From NCBI RefSeq assembly GCF_052118625.1, contig NZ_JBQKGW010000001.1:237010-301009 (forward strand): DNA of 64,000 nt. The letters are read 5' to 3'. Shown here piece by piece: positions 46,781 through 55,342 of the stretch (positions are counted from its first letter, which is position 1; each line of letters begins with the position of its first letter). This DNA comes from Porcincola sp945869225. GTDB taxonomy: Bacteria; Bacillota; Clostridia; Lachnospirales; Lachnospiraceae. The translations under genes were made by a program, and so were the position numbers. The notes below the pieces were generated by a model. The model saw only the letters and a program-made list of their open reading frames with translations, did no database searches and was not told where the DNA came from.

Positions 46781-47884
46781 CTATTCATCCTGCTCCGGGC
46801 CCCCGTCATCGGTTTTTGACCCGGGAGAAAGCCCATTCTCATCTGCGGGGCTTTCCTTCCTGCCATACGTCTCATCCAGCTGCGCCGTCACACTCTTCAG
46901 GATCCCGACCACCTTATCGTAATCCATCCGCTTAGGGCCTACAATGCCGATCTTTCCGAAGACACCGTCTCCCAGATCGTAGCTGGCTGTGACCACGCTG
47001 CAATCCTCCATATTCTCGTTCTTCAGCTCCCGGCCAATCGAGATCTGGATGCCATGCTCCTGCTCATCACAGCCATTCTGGCTGAGCAGTGACAGAAGCG
47101 GCTTTTTTTCCTCAAACGCCTCAATCAGGCCGCTCGCCTTGTCCGTATCAGAGGAAAGCTCCGGATATTTGAAAATATTCGTCGCGCCGGAGGTGTAAAC
47201 CTCCAGATCCTCCTCCTTTGAGATCGCGTCCGCAACCGCATCGAGCACTTCCGAGATCAGGTTTGAATGAATACCGGCCTCCGCTTTCAGCTTCTGGATT
47301 GTATCCAGATTAATCTGCTCGATCGTCAGCCCGTTCAGCCTGCTGTTCAGCTGAATATTGAGCTGCAGCACTTCATCATGCGTGAGACCATGCTGGATAT
47401 GGATCACACGGTTCTTCACCACATTGCCTTCTGTCACCACCGTTGCCAGGATCTGTCCCTCATCTATGATCGAGAGCTGAATGAACTTCAGCCTGGTTCT
47501 GTGATACTGCGGGCTGGTGATCATCGTGGCATAATTGGTATTCACCGCCAGATAGCGAACAAGCTGCTTCAGAAGCATCTCCAGCTTATCCTGCCTCTGG
47601 ATCATCATGTTCTTCATCTGAGAGACTTCCGCCTCCTTCTCGTCCATCAGCCGGTCTACATAAAGCCGGTATCCGGCATCCGAAGGAATACGTCCGGACG
47701 ATGTATGAGGCTGAATGATCAGGCCCATATCTTCCAGATCGGACATCTCATTGCGGATCGTGGCGGAACTGAGATTCAGATCCGGAAACTTTGAGATGGT
47801 TCTCGATCCAACCGGCTCGCCTGTCTCCAGATAGGTCTTGATGATCGCTTTCAAAATGGTCCACTTTCTGTCATCAAGCTGCAT
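46781..47884 (-). CDS. hrcA: Heat-inducible transcription repressor HrcA
   Basis: The 367-residue repressor binds CIRCE and depends on GroE for activity. The N-terminal winged helix reads GEPVGSRTISKFPDLNLSSATIRNEMSDLEDMGLI-like (residues 22-58), and GAF-like and dimerisation regions follow. The C-terminal 20 residues are a variable polar tail. It is the first gene of the heat-shock operon and represses itself. AAGGAGG precedes the ATG. Confidence 0.97.
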   Translation of the reverse strand: MQLDDRKWTILKAIIKTYLETGEPVGSRTISKFPDLNLSSATIRNEMSDLEDMGLIIQPHTSSGRIPSDAGYRLYVDRLMDEKEAEVSQMKNMMIQRQDKLEMLLKQLVRYLAVNTNYATMITSPQYHRTRLKFIQLSIIDEGQILATVVTEGNVVKNRVIHIQHGLTHDEVLQLNIQLNSRLNGLTIEQINLDTIQKLKAEAGIHSNLISEVLDAVADAISKEEDLEVYTSGATNIFKYPELSSDTDKASGLIEAFEEKKPLLSLLSQNGCDEQEHGIQISIGRELKNENMEDCSVVTASYDLGDGVFGKIGIVGPKRMDYDKVVGILKSVTAQLDETYGRKESPADENGLSPGSKTDDGGPEQDE

Positions 47885-47908
47885 CTGAATCCTCCTTTCC
47901 TTTTCTTG

Positions 47909-47935
47909 TTAGCACTCGTTGTTGTGGAGTGCTAA
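47909..47935. promoter_or_regulatory. CIRCE operator
   Basis: A perfect CIRCE, TTAGCACTC-N9-GAGTGCTAA, between the hrcA start and its promoter. HrcA binding here should repress hrcA-grpE-dnaK-dnaJ until heat shock. Confidence 0.98.
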
Positions 47936-47948
47936 CATCCATGGCACT

Positions 47949-47977
47949 ATAATAGTTCTGCCGGATACCTTTGTCAA
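47949..47977 (-). promoter_or_regulatory. hrcA operon promoter
   Basis: Minus strand: -35 TTGACA (47972-47977), a 17-nt spacer, and -10 TATTAT (47949-47954). Transcription would start close to the upstream edge of CIRCE. Confidence 0.88.
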
Positions 47978-48104
47978 TACCTTTCAAAAAACTTTTTGAA
48001 CTGTGATAAAATGACCTTATTGTGCGCCTTCCGGCTTCCTGCGCAGCCCGAATGTGCCTGGCCGAAGCGCGATTGAATCTGAATTATAGAAGGAGCTTTG
48101 AATC

Positions 48105-48971
48105 ATGAAGAGACGACTTCTGATCCTGCTGCTGAGCGCAGCCGCCGCCCTTACAGCCCTTGTTCTTCTGGCTTTCTATATGAAGAAGGCGACCGACGAG
48201 TTTGACAGCCGCCACCCCCGTCTCAATAACCCGCTCGAGTCAGATGTCCCGGAGACCATTCAGCAAAATACAGACTCCGCGTTCTCCGAAAGCCCGCGCC
48301 CGTCCGCATCCTCCGGCGCTTCCAGTGAAACGTCCGGTATGAACGCTGCACAGGAAGCCGGAATCAACCTCCAGGAAGGATCTGGCAAAGCTGCAGAAAC
48401 AGAGACAGAGATGCCAGAACAGGAAAGAACTCTGCCCGCCCATAAAATCATATTCGTGGGAGATTCCAGAACCATTGGCATGCAGAATGCGCTGAAAAAG
48501 TATCTGCCGGATGACGACTGTGTGTTCGTCGGGAAGGTTGGAGAAGGCTGCAGCTGGTTTTTGTCTGAGGGAAAGAGCCTGATGGCGGACGCAATCAGCC
48601 AGAATCCGGATGCGCCGGTCGTCCTGAACTTCGGCGTCAATGATCCGGACCAGATTGACGAGTATCTCTCCGCCTACAGGGATATGGTGGCGGAATATCC
48701 TGACACAACCTTCTGGTTTTTATCCGTCAACCCCGTGCAGCGTGCCAGGATGATTGAGTATGGCGCAAGCGAGGACGCGCTCGATCTGGTGACAAACACG
48801 AACATCACAAAGCTGAACCTGGCGATCCAGCAGGCCTTTCCGGACCACTACCTCGACTCCTCCACCATTCTGAAGCTTGAAGGGTTCCGGACAGTCGACG
48901 GCCTGCACTTTACAGGTCAGACCTACCTTCGGATCCACCGGTTCGTTGTCGACGAGCTGTTCGGCTCATAA
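48105..48971 (+). CDS. Membrane-anchored SGNH-like hydrolase
   Basis: A 288-residue protein with an N-terminal signal anchor (residues 4-25) and a Ser/Glu/Pro-rich low-complexity linker (about 40-110). The SGNH/GDSL-like domain starts at about 113. Candidate catalytic residues are S121 in VGDSRT, the Gly in GEGCSW, N in NFGVND, and D265/H268 in DGLHF. It is probably extracellular. Relatives act on acyl esters of sugars or cell-wall polymers, but the substrate here is unknown. AAGGAG precedes the ATG. Confidence 0.8.
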   Translation: MKRRLLILLLSAAAALTALVLLAFYMKKATDEFDSRHPRLNNPLESDVPETIQQNTDSAFSESPRPSASSGASSETSGMNAAQEAGINLQEGSGKAAETETEMPEQERTLPAHKIIFVGDSRTIGMQNALKKYLPDDDCVFVGKVGEGCSWFLSEGKSLMADAISQNPDAPVVLNFGVNDPDQIDEYLSAYRDMVAEYPDTTFWFLSVNPVQRARMIEYGASEDALDLVTNTNITKLNLAIQQAFPDHYLDSSTILKLEGFRTVDGLHFTGQTYLRIHRFVVDELFGS

Positions 48972-49066
48972 CCCGTATACAGCCCGGAAACCGGGATTAA
49001 AAATAGAAAGCGGCGGCCTGATACAGGCACTGGCAGGCTGCCAGGCTGAAGGCAGCCCGATCAACA

Positions 49067-49111
49067 CAAAAAAAGAAGACTGAGTGCCCATGCACCCGGT
49101 CTTCTTTTTCG
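49067..49111. terminator. Bidirectional terminator, SGNH gene and lepA
   Basis: Arms AAAGAAGACTG and CGGTCTTCTTT enclose TGCCCATGCA-type loop sequence, with T tracts on both strands. It lies between the convergent SGNH and lepA genes. Confidence 0.85.
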
Positions 49112-49121
49112 TTTCAGCGTT

Positions 49122-50939
49122 TCAGCTCTGATCATCCAGTTTCAGTACATTGAGGAACGCCTTCTGCGGAATCTCGACCGATCCGATCTGGCGCATTTTC
49201 TTCTTTCCTTCCTTCTGCTTTTCGAGCAGCTTCTTCTTTCTGGAGATATCGCCTCCATAGCACTTTGCCAGGACATCCTTCCGAAGAGCCCTGACGGTCT
49301 CACGGGCGATCACACGTCCATTCACCGCAGCCTGGATCGGAATATCGAACAGCTGTCTCGGTATTTCATTCTTCAGCTTCTCACACATCCGGCGCCCTCT
49401 GTCATATGCGTTGTCCTCAAATACAATGAAAGAAAGCGCATCGACCGGCTCTTTATTGACCAGAATGTCCAGCCTGCACAGCTTTGACTGCACATACCCC
49501 TTCATCTCATAGTCAAATGAAGCATAGCCTCTTGATCTGGACTTCAGGGCATCAAAGAAATCGTAGATGATCTCATTGAGAGGCATATCATAGCGGAGCA
49601 CAGCACGGTTTGCCTCCAGATACTCTGTTTCCTTGTAGATTCCTCTCCTCTCCTGACAAAGCTGCATGATCGGACCAATGAACTCCGTCGTCACGATGAT
49701 CTCCGCTGAGACAATCGGCTCTTCCATGTACTCAATCGAGGAAGGGTCCGGTAGATTTGCAGGATTCGTCAGGTCAAAGACCTCTCCGTCCGTCTTGTGA
49801 ACCTTGTAGACGACGCCGGGGGCTGTCGTCACGAGGTCAAGGTTGTATTCCCTCTCCAGCCGCTCTGTAACAACCTCCAGGTGCAGAAGCCCGAGAAAGC
49901 CGCATCGGAAGCCGAAGCCGAGCGCAGCGCTGGTCTCCGGCTCAAATTCGAGAGATGCATCATTAAGCTGGAGCTTTTCAAGCGCATCCCTGAGATCACC
50001 ATATCTTGCACTGTCCGCCGGATAGATCCCGCAGTAAACCATCGGAAGCGGCCTGCGGTAGCCCGGATACGCTTCGGCGGTCGGATGCTCTGCATCCGTC
50101 ACCGTGTCGCCGACCCGCGTATCGCCAACATTCTTCAGAAATGCCGTGAAGTAACCGACCATCCCGGCCTGAAGCTCATCACAGGGGATGAATTGCCCCG
50201 GACCGAAATAGCCGACCTCGACCACCTCCGCCTCCGTCTTTGTCCCCATCATCCGGACCTTCATGCCCTTTTTCAGCCTTCCGTCCCGGATCCGGCAGAA
50301 GACAATGACGCCTCGGTAGGCGTCGTACAGGGAATCGAAGATCAGCGCCTTGAGTGGCGCCTCCCGGTCACCCTTCGGCGCGGGGAGCTTCTGAACGATC
50401 TGCTCCAGGACATCCTCTACGTTCAGACCTGTTTTTGCCGATATCCGCGGACAGTCGGAACAGTCAAGCCCGATGACATCCTCGATTTCCTTCGCAGTCC
50501 CCTCCGGATCCGCGCTTGGAAGATCAATCTTGTTGATCACCGGGAGGATCTCGAGATCATGGTCAAGCGCAAGATAGACATTGCCAAGCGTCTGCGCTTC
50601 GATTCCCTGCGTACTGTCCACCACAAGGACAGCCCCATCGCAGGCGGCAAGCGCCCTGGAAACCTCGTAGTTGAAATCCACATGGCCCGGTGTATCGATC
50701 AGGTTGAAGACATACTCCTTCCCATCCTTCGCGTGGTAGACTGCACGAACGGTCTGAGACTTGATCGTGATGCCCCGTTCCCGCTCAATGTCCATATTGT
50801 CCAGAACCTGATCCTGCATCTCACGCTTCGTCAGTACCCCTGTCTTTTCAATGATCCGGTCTGCGAGCGTGCTTTTTCCGTGATCGATATGCGCGATGAT
50901 GCAGAAATTGCGAATCTGATTCATATTGATTTCAGCCAA
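49122..50939 (-). CDS. lepA: Elongation factor 4 (LepA)
   Basis: The 605-residue translational GTPase. G1 is AHIDHGKST near residue 18, G3 is DTPGH near 86, and G4 is NKID near 139. The LepA-specific C-terminal domain ends with KKKLLEKQKEGKKKMRQIGSVEIPQKAFLNVLKL. It probably starts with TTG at 50939, after GGGGGG; an ATG at codon 6 is an alternative. It is divergent from rpsT. Confidence 0.97.
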   Translation of the reverse strand: MAEINMNQIRNFCIIAHIDHGKSTLADRIIEKTGVLTKREMQDQVLDNMDIERERGITIKSQTVRAVYHAKDGKEYVFNLIDTPGHVDFNYEVSRALAACDGAVLVVDSTQGIEAQTLGNVYLALDHDLEILPVINKIDLPSADPEGTAKEIEDVIGLDCSDCPRISAKTGLNVEDVLEQIVQKLPAPKGDREAPLKALIFDSLYDAYRGVIVFCRIRDGRLKKGMKVRMMGTKTEAEVVEVGYFGPGQFIPCDELQAGMVGYFTAFLKNVGDTRVGDTVTDAEHPTAEAYPGYRRPLPMVYCGIYPADSARYGDLRDALEKLQLNDASLEFEPETSAALGFGFRCGFLGLLHLEVVTERLEREYNLDLVTTAPGVVYKVHKTDGEVFDLTNPANLPDPSSIEYMEEPIVSAEIIVTTEFIGPIMQLCQERRGIYKETEYLEANRAVLRYDMPLNEIIYDFFDALKSRSRGYASFDYEMKGYVQSKLCRLDILVNKEPVDALSFIVFEDNAYDRGRRMCEKLKNEIPRQLFDIPIQAAVNGRVIARETVRALRKDVLAKCYGGDISRKKKLLEKQKEGKKKMRQIGSVEIPQKAFLNVLKLDDQS

Positions 50940-51058
50940 ATTGATCCCCCCGGTTAACCATCTACAAGATCGTAATCTGCCCGGCTCTTCTTCAGAATGG
51001 ATCTGCGCGGGCCTGCATACAGGCCGCCGGGCATCGTTCTTTTTGTCTTATCCGGTTA

Positions 51059-51087
51059 ATAGTAGCCTAAAGGTCATGAAAATGCAA
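51059..51087 (-). promoter_or_regulatory. lepA promoter
   Basis: Minus strand: -35 TTGCAT (51082-51087), a 17-nt spacer, and -10 TACTAT (51059-51064). It stands back to back with the rpsT promoter. The gap 50940-51248 holds only these promoters and leaders. Confidence 0.6.
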
Positions 51088-51106
51088 TCAAAAGCCGGCC
51101 TATCTG

Positions 51107-51135
51107 TTGACAAGGCAATCCCCGCGGATTAGAAT
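51107..51135 (+). promoter_or_regulatory. rpsT promoter
   Basis: Plus strand: -35 TTGACA (51107-51112), a 17-nt spacer, and -10 TAGAAT (51130-51135). The leader is about 105 nt. Confidence 0.8.
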
Positions 51136-51248
51136 AACTTCGAATGTGTGCCGATACGTCCGTGTCCGTTCTCTCGCGCACACGTGGTTTCATTTTTGAT
51201 TATCTATTTATCTATTACAATGTAGACATTTGTCTGGAGGTGTACGTT

Positions 51249-51512
51249 TTGGCAAACATCAAGTCCGCAAAAAAGCGCGTTCTGATTGCTGAGGTCAGAA
51301 ACGCAAGAAACAAAGCCATCAAGTCCGGTGTCAAGACCGCAGTCAAGAAGGTCGAGGCTGCTGTTGCAGCTGGCGACAAGGAGAATGCACAGAAGGAGCT
51401 TCTGAATGCGACCTCTCTGATCGACAAGGCTGAGAAGAAGGGTGTCTTCCACAAGAACACTGCTTCCAACAAGGTTTCCCGCCTTGCAAAGCTGGTCAAC
51501 ACCGTTCAGTAA
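51249..51512 (+). CDS. rpsT: 30S ribosomal protein S20
   Basis: An 87-residue basic protein, ANIKSAKKRV at the start and NKVSRLAKLVNTV at the end, as in S20, which binds 16S rRNA early in 30S assembly. It starts with TTG at 51249; GGAGGT stands 7 nt upstream. A TTG start is common for rpsT and linked to autogenous control in other bacteria. A 35-residue in-frame extension upstream is not part of the gene. Confidence 0.96.
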   Translation: MANIKSAKKRVLIAEVRNARNKAIKSGVKTAVKKVEAAVAAGDKENAQKELLNATSLIDKAEKKGVFHKNTASNKVSRLAKLVNTVQ

Positions 51513-51567
51513 TCCGCAGGTCCTGGAAGCCGGATGCTGCAGGTTTCCGGTCTGATAATAGGAAGGT

Positions 51568-51606
51568 CAAGGAGCATCGGAACGTCATCGCCGATGCTCC
51601 TTTTTT
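51568..51606 (+). terminator. rpsT terminator
   Basis: A perfect 10-bp hairpin, GGAGCATCGG-AACGTCATCG-CCGATGCTCC, followed by TTTTTT. Confidence 0.95.
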
Positions 51607-51640
51607 GCTGCCTTCAGCCCTGCCTCGGAAGGAGTATCTC

Positions 51641-52822
51641 ATGACCCAGCCATCGCGAATACCCGCCGGTCTCTATATTCACATCCCATTCTGTGTCTCC
51701 AGATGCCTGTACTGCGACTTTCTCTCGACGACACTTGGACCTAAGATGCAGCGCCGTTATTTTTCCGTCCTCCGGAAAGAAATACTTCATGCCGCCTCCT
51801 CTGGCCTTTGGAAAAAATACCGCATCCTCTCTGTCTTTTTCGGCGGTGGAACGCCTTCCCTCCCCGACGCCCCGCTGATTGCAGATACTCTTGATCTCAT
51901 CTGTTCCTGCTTTGAACTTGCCCCGGATGCGGAAATCACCCTGGAATGCAATCCAGGCACACTGAATGACGAAAAGCTTCATATGTACCGCAGCGCCGGT
52001 ATCAACCGCCTCTCAATCGGCCTGCAGTCGTCAGACAACAAGCTTCTGAGGGCGCTCGGCCGCATCCATGATTTTGAAACCTTCAGGAGAGAATACGCCG
52101 CTGCCCGGAGTGCCGGTTTTCAGAATATCAGTGTTGATCTGATGTATGACCTCCCCGGTCAGAGCCGCGCGCAGTTTCGCGATACACTTGGGCAGGTTCT
52201 CTCTCTTCCGGATCCTCCTCAGCACCTGTCCGCATACAGTCTGATCATCGAACCCGGCACCCCCTTCTGGGAGCGTTACCACGAGGATGCCGAGCGCAAG
52301 GCGCTTGGTGACAGTCCGCTGTTTCTTCCATCGGAGGACGAGGAAGCCGGCATGCTGAGCGATCTGAAAGCCATCCTCTCTGAGGCTGGCTTCCACCGCT
52401 ATGAAATATCCAACTGGGCGCTGGACGGCTATGAAAGTGTACACAACAAGGGATACTGGGAAAGAAGGCCTTATCTTGGCTTCGGACTGGGGGCCTCCAG
52501 TCAGGCGGATCGCATGCGTTGGAAAAACACCTCTGATCTGAACGAATATCTGTCCTGCAGCTTTGCAAGGAAAGAGATCACACACCTGTCCCGCAGCAGT
52601 GAAATGGAGGAAACCATGTTTCTCGGACTCAGGGAGATGAAGGGGGTCACAAGACAGCACTTCCAGGAGCAGTTCGGTGTATCGATGGACGAGGTATACG
52701 GCCGAGTTCTGACCAACCTGACGGATCTTCGGCTGATTTCAGACGATGGAAAAGCCATACGGCTGACGGACCGGGGCATCTCGATCTCAAACGTGGTTCT
52801 GGCCGAGTTTCTTCTCGACTGA
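51641..52822 (+). CDS. hemW: Radical SAM heme chaperone HemW
   Basis: A 393-residue protein of the HemN-like/HemW family. The radical SAM cluster motif is CVSRCLYCDF near residues 18-27, preceded by GLYIHIPF, with FGGGTPSL near 66. The C-terminal HemN domain has GAHNKGYWERRPYLGFGLGASS-like sequence (SVHNKGYW). The Cys just past the cluster in true coproporphyrinogen oxidases (CxxxCxxCxC) is absent, which favours heme chaperone. I use the ATG at 51641, with AAGGAG upstream. It follows the rpsT terminator. Confidence 0.93.
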   Translation: MTQPSRIPAGLYIHIPFCVSRCLYCDFLSTTLGPKMQRRYFSVLRKEILHAASSGLWKKYRILSVFFGGGTPSLPDAPLIADTLDLICSCFELAPDAEITLECNPGTLNDEKLHMYRSAGINRLSIGLQSSDNKLLRALGRIHDFETFRREYAAARSAGFQNISVDLMYDLPGQSRAQFRDTLGQVLSLPDPPQHLSAYSLIIEPGTPFWERYHEDAERKALGDSPLFLPSEDEEAGMLSDLKAILSEAGFHRYEISNWALDGYESVHNKGYWERRPYLGFGLGASSQADRMRWKNTSDLNEYLSCSFARKEITHLSRSSEMEETMFLGLREMKGVTRQHFQEQFGVSMDEVYGRVLTNLTDLRLISDDGKAIRLTDRGISISNVVLAEFLLD

Positions 52823-52924
52823 AACTCCACCGCCGCCCTCTTCGCTGCGCCAGCTTCCGCAGTCCCAGACAGCTTCGCGTGCTGCAGCCGGCATACAGAT
52901 CTGACTGTGCCAGACTCCGGCGTC

Positions 52925-53992
52925 TTAGTAAGCCCCGGTTCCTCCCCGGGCAGGTGTATCCGGTCTGCTGTACTTTACAAGAAGAAGCTCCACGCCCAGC
53001 CGGACATCGATTTTTCCCGTCTTGAAGCGCTGTTCCATGGCTGTGCAGTCTGCGACGGCACGCCGCAGCTGATCTGCCGTAAAGAAACGCGCCTGGTCCG
53101 ACAACTTGCGAATCTGAAAAGAATACCTCAGATCCATCACCTTCATCATCTCCACCGTTCCTTTCCCTTTCTGGGACAGAACCTTCATCAGGTAGAGCAG
53201 GTTGAACTGCCTCCCGAGGAAATAGAGAATCCGGTTCGGTTCCTCCTGCATCCGGAGCAGTTCGTCATACCGGCTGATCGCCCCTCTCCGGTCCCGGTGT
53301 CCGACCGCGTCTACGAGGTCAAAGACCTTCGTCTCCAGGCGTTCCGCAACCAGACCACCTACTTCCGTCTCTGACAGAGTTCCGCCTTCGTCGGCGCAGG
53401 CTGCCAGCTTGTCAAGCTGAGCCCTGATCATCGTCATATCGGTACCCGTCCGTTCCAGCAGCATCTGCAGGGCACCCTTTGTAATCCGGATCCTGGATTC
53501 TGAAAGCTGTGAAACAACCCACCTGGCAAGCTCCATTTCATCCGGGTGTTCAAATTCAACCGAAAGCCCTGCCTTCGAGACAGCCTTGTAAAGCCGGCTC
53601 CGCTTATCCACCTCCGTCTCTACAAACAGAAGGATGGTCGTTTCCGGAAGCTCTCCCAGAAGTCCGATCAGCTTCTCCGCCTCGTCCTTTCCCTTTCCTG
53701 CCGTGAAATAACCGCTGTCCTGCACCAGAACAACACGTCTGTCTGCAAAAAAGGGCATCGCCAGGCATTCATCCATGATCTTCGATACATCCGGCAAAGC
53801 GTTCTTGTGAATATTCAGGTTCATCGTGTCATCCGGAGACACTGCTGCCCTTACCAGATTTTCGCGCATCTTCAAAACCAGGTAGCGTTCCTCTCCGAAA
53901 AACAGGTACACCCTGTGAAAGGTACCCTCCTTCAGCTCAGACTGGAGCTGGGCCATCCCCGTATTCTTCTGTTTCACTTGTCTTCCAGCCAT
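52925..53992 (-). CDS. holA: DNA polymerase III subunit delta
   Basis: A 355-residue clamp-loader delta subunit. The N-terminal part has the VYLFFGEERYLVLKMRENLV motif near residue 28, and the middle reads DRRVVLVQDSGYF. The C-terminal collar domain includes RILYFLGRQFNLLYLMKVLSQKG-like sequence. It opens the sliding clamp together with delta' and gamma/tau. GGAGATTAACAG precedes the ATG. It is convergent with hemW, without an obvious terminator in the 100-nt gap, and divergent from asnA. Confidence 0.93.
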   Translation of the reverse strand: MAGRQVKQKNTGMAQLQSELKEGTFHRVYLFFGEERYLVLKMRENLVRAAVSPDDTMNLNIHKNALPDVSKIMDECLAMPFFADRRVVLVQDSGYFTAGKGKDEAEKLIGLLGELPETTILLFVETEVDKRSRLYKAVSKAGLSVEFEHPDEMELARWVVSQLSESRIRITKGALQMLLERTGTDMTMIRAQLDKLAACADEGGTLSETEVGGLVAERLETKVFDLVDAVGHRDRRGAISRYDELLRMQEEPNRILYFLGRQFNLLYLMKVLSQKGKGTVEMMKVMDLRYSFQIRKLSDQARFFTADQLRRAVADCTAMEQRFKTGKIDVRLGVELLLVKYSRPDTPARGGTGAY

Positions 53993-54086
53993 CTGTTAAT
54001 CTCCAACCGATGCGCCCGATCTGTCAGCCATGCCAGCCTCTTTGTCCGGCGTTTCCTTCTTTACTTTCGCTTGAACGTCTTGTATG

Positions 54087-54106
54087 ATGAACATGTTTAT
54101 GAACAT
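54087..54106 (+). repeat. Direct repeat upstream of asnA
   Basis: ATGAACAT-GTTT-ATGAACAT, two 8-bp copies about one helical turn apart, lies 40 nt before the asnA ATG and next to a possible -10 (TATGAT, 54083-54088). It may be a regulator site. No T-box leader is present. Confidence 0.4.
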
Positions 54107-54145
54107 TTTATCATGGACTGATTCTTACAGAAAGAGGTTCTCCCT

Positions 54146-55159
54146 ATGAGTCATATCATTATTCCGGACGGATATCATCCGCTTCTTTCGCAATATGATA
54201 CCCAGAAAGCGATCGGCGTCATCAAGCGCCAGTTTGCCGATACGCTGGCCGCCACCCTTCAGCTTCACCGCGTTTCGGCGCCGCTGTTTCTGGAAGCGTC
54301 CACCGGTCTGAACGATGACCTGAACGGCTATGAGCGCAAGGTCACATTCGACATCAAGGACACCGGAACGGAGGCGCAGGTTGTCCAGTCCCTCGCCAAG
54401 TGGAAGCGCATGGCGCTCCGGGATTACGGATTCCGTGTCGGCAAAGGACTTTACACCGACATGAACGCCATCCGCAGAGATGAAGAACTCGACAATCTTC
54501 ACTCCATTTACGTTGACCAGTGGGACTGGGAAAAAGTCATCCGCAAGGAAGACCGGAACACAGACTATCTGAAGCAGACTGTCCGAGCAATTGTCTCTGC
54601 AGTCTGTGCCACGGAAATGAATCTGCACGCACAGTTTCCGGAGCTGTATGAGCTCCCGCTCCACACCCCGGATGTGACCTTCATCACGTCTCAGGAGCTG
54701 GAAGACCTCTATCCGGACCTGACACCGAAACAGCGCGAGAACGCTTTTGTACAGGAGCATGGAACAACCTTCCTGATGCAGATCGGCAAAAAGCTCCGCT
54801 CCGGAAAGCCACACGACGGAAGAGCGCCCGACTATGACGACTGGGATCTGAACGGCGACATCCTGTTCTGGAACAACACCCTCGGCATCAGCTACGAGCT
54901 CTCCTCGATGGGAATCCGTGTCAGCCCGGAAAGCCTGTCCCGTCAGCTGACGGAGGCCGGCTGCGATGACCGCCGCTCTCTCCCCTTCCACAAGGCACTT
55001 CTTGCCGGAGAGCTTCCCTACACAATCGGCGGCGGAATCGGGCAGAGCCGCCTGTGCATGCTGATTCTGGGCTCCGCTCATATCGGTGAGGTTCAGGTCT
55101 CCGTCTGGGATGAAGCGACCCGTGAAGCCTGCCAGCGTGCTGGTATTCCGCTTCTTTGA
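54146..55159 (+). CDS. asnA: Aspartate-ammonia ligase
   Basis: A 337-residue ammonia-dependent asparagine synthetase, related to class II aminoacyl-tRNA synthetases. Typical stretches are YHPLLSQYDTQKAIGVIKRQFAD at the start, APLFLEASTGLNDDLNGYER near residue 46, WKRMALRDYGF near 85, and GGGIGQSRLCMLIL near 300. It makes asparagine from aspartate, ammonia and ATP. AAAGAGG precedes the ATG. Confidence 0.97.
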   Translation: MSHIIIPDGYHPLLSQYDTQKAIGVIKRQFADTLAATLQLHRVSAPLFLEASTGLNDDLNGYERKVTFDIKDTGTEAQVVQSLAKWKRMALRDYGFRVGKGLYTDMNAIRRDEELDNLHSIYVDQWDWEKVIRKEDRNTDYLKQTVRAIVSAVCATEMNLHAQFPELYELPLHTPDVTFITSQELEDLYPDLTPKQRENAFVQEHGTTFLMQIGKKLRSGKPHDGRAPDYDDWDLNGDILFWNNTLGISYELSSMGIRVSPESLSRQLTEAGCDDRRSLPFHKALLAGELPYTIGGGIGQSRLCMLILGSAHIGEVQVSVWDEATREACQRAGIPLL

Positions 55160-55231
55160 CCATCCCCTTAACGGGCAGATTGTATGAATAAGGAAGCTGT
55201 CCCCTGGCTGCAGCTTCCTTCCAATCAAAAA

Positions 55232-55282
55232 GGGCATATGAAAAGCGACTGTACTCTTCGCTTCTCACATGCCCTATTTTTA
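55232..55282. terminator. Terminator between asnA and the LCP gene
   Basis: A 16-bp stem with two G-T pairs on the RNA, GGGCATATGAAAAGCG and CGCTTCTCACATGCCC, is followed by TATTTTT on the plus strand and TTTTT on the minus strand. It serves both convergent genes. Confidence 0.88.
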
Positions 55283-55342
55283 ACCGTCCGGATTTGGGTT
55301 CAGCAGATCTGGGACAGCAGCCGCCCTATCATGCCGGGCTAT

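Noticed and set aside
53993..54145. T-box leader for asnA (or glyS)
   Set aside because: The gaps are short and I find no T-box sequence or specifier stem.
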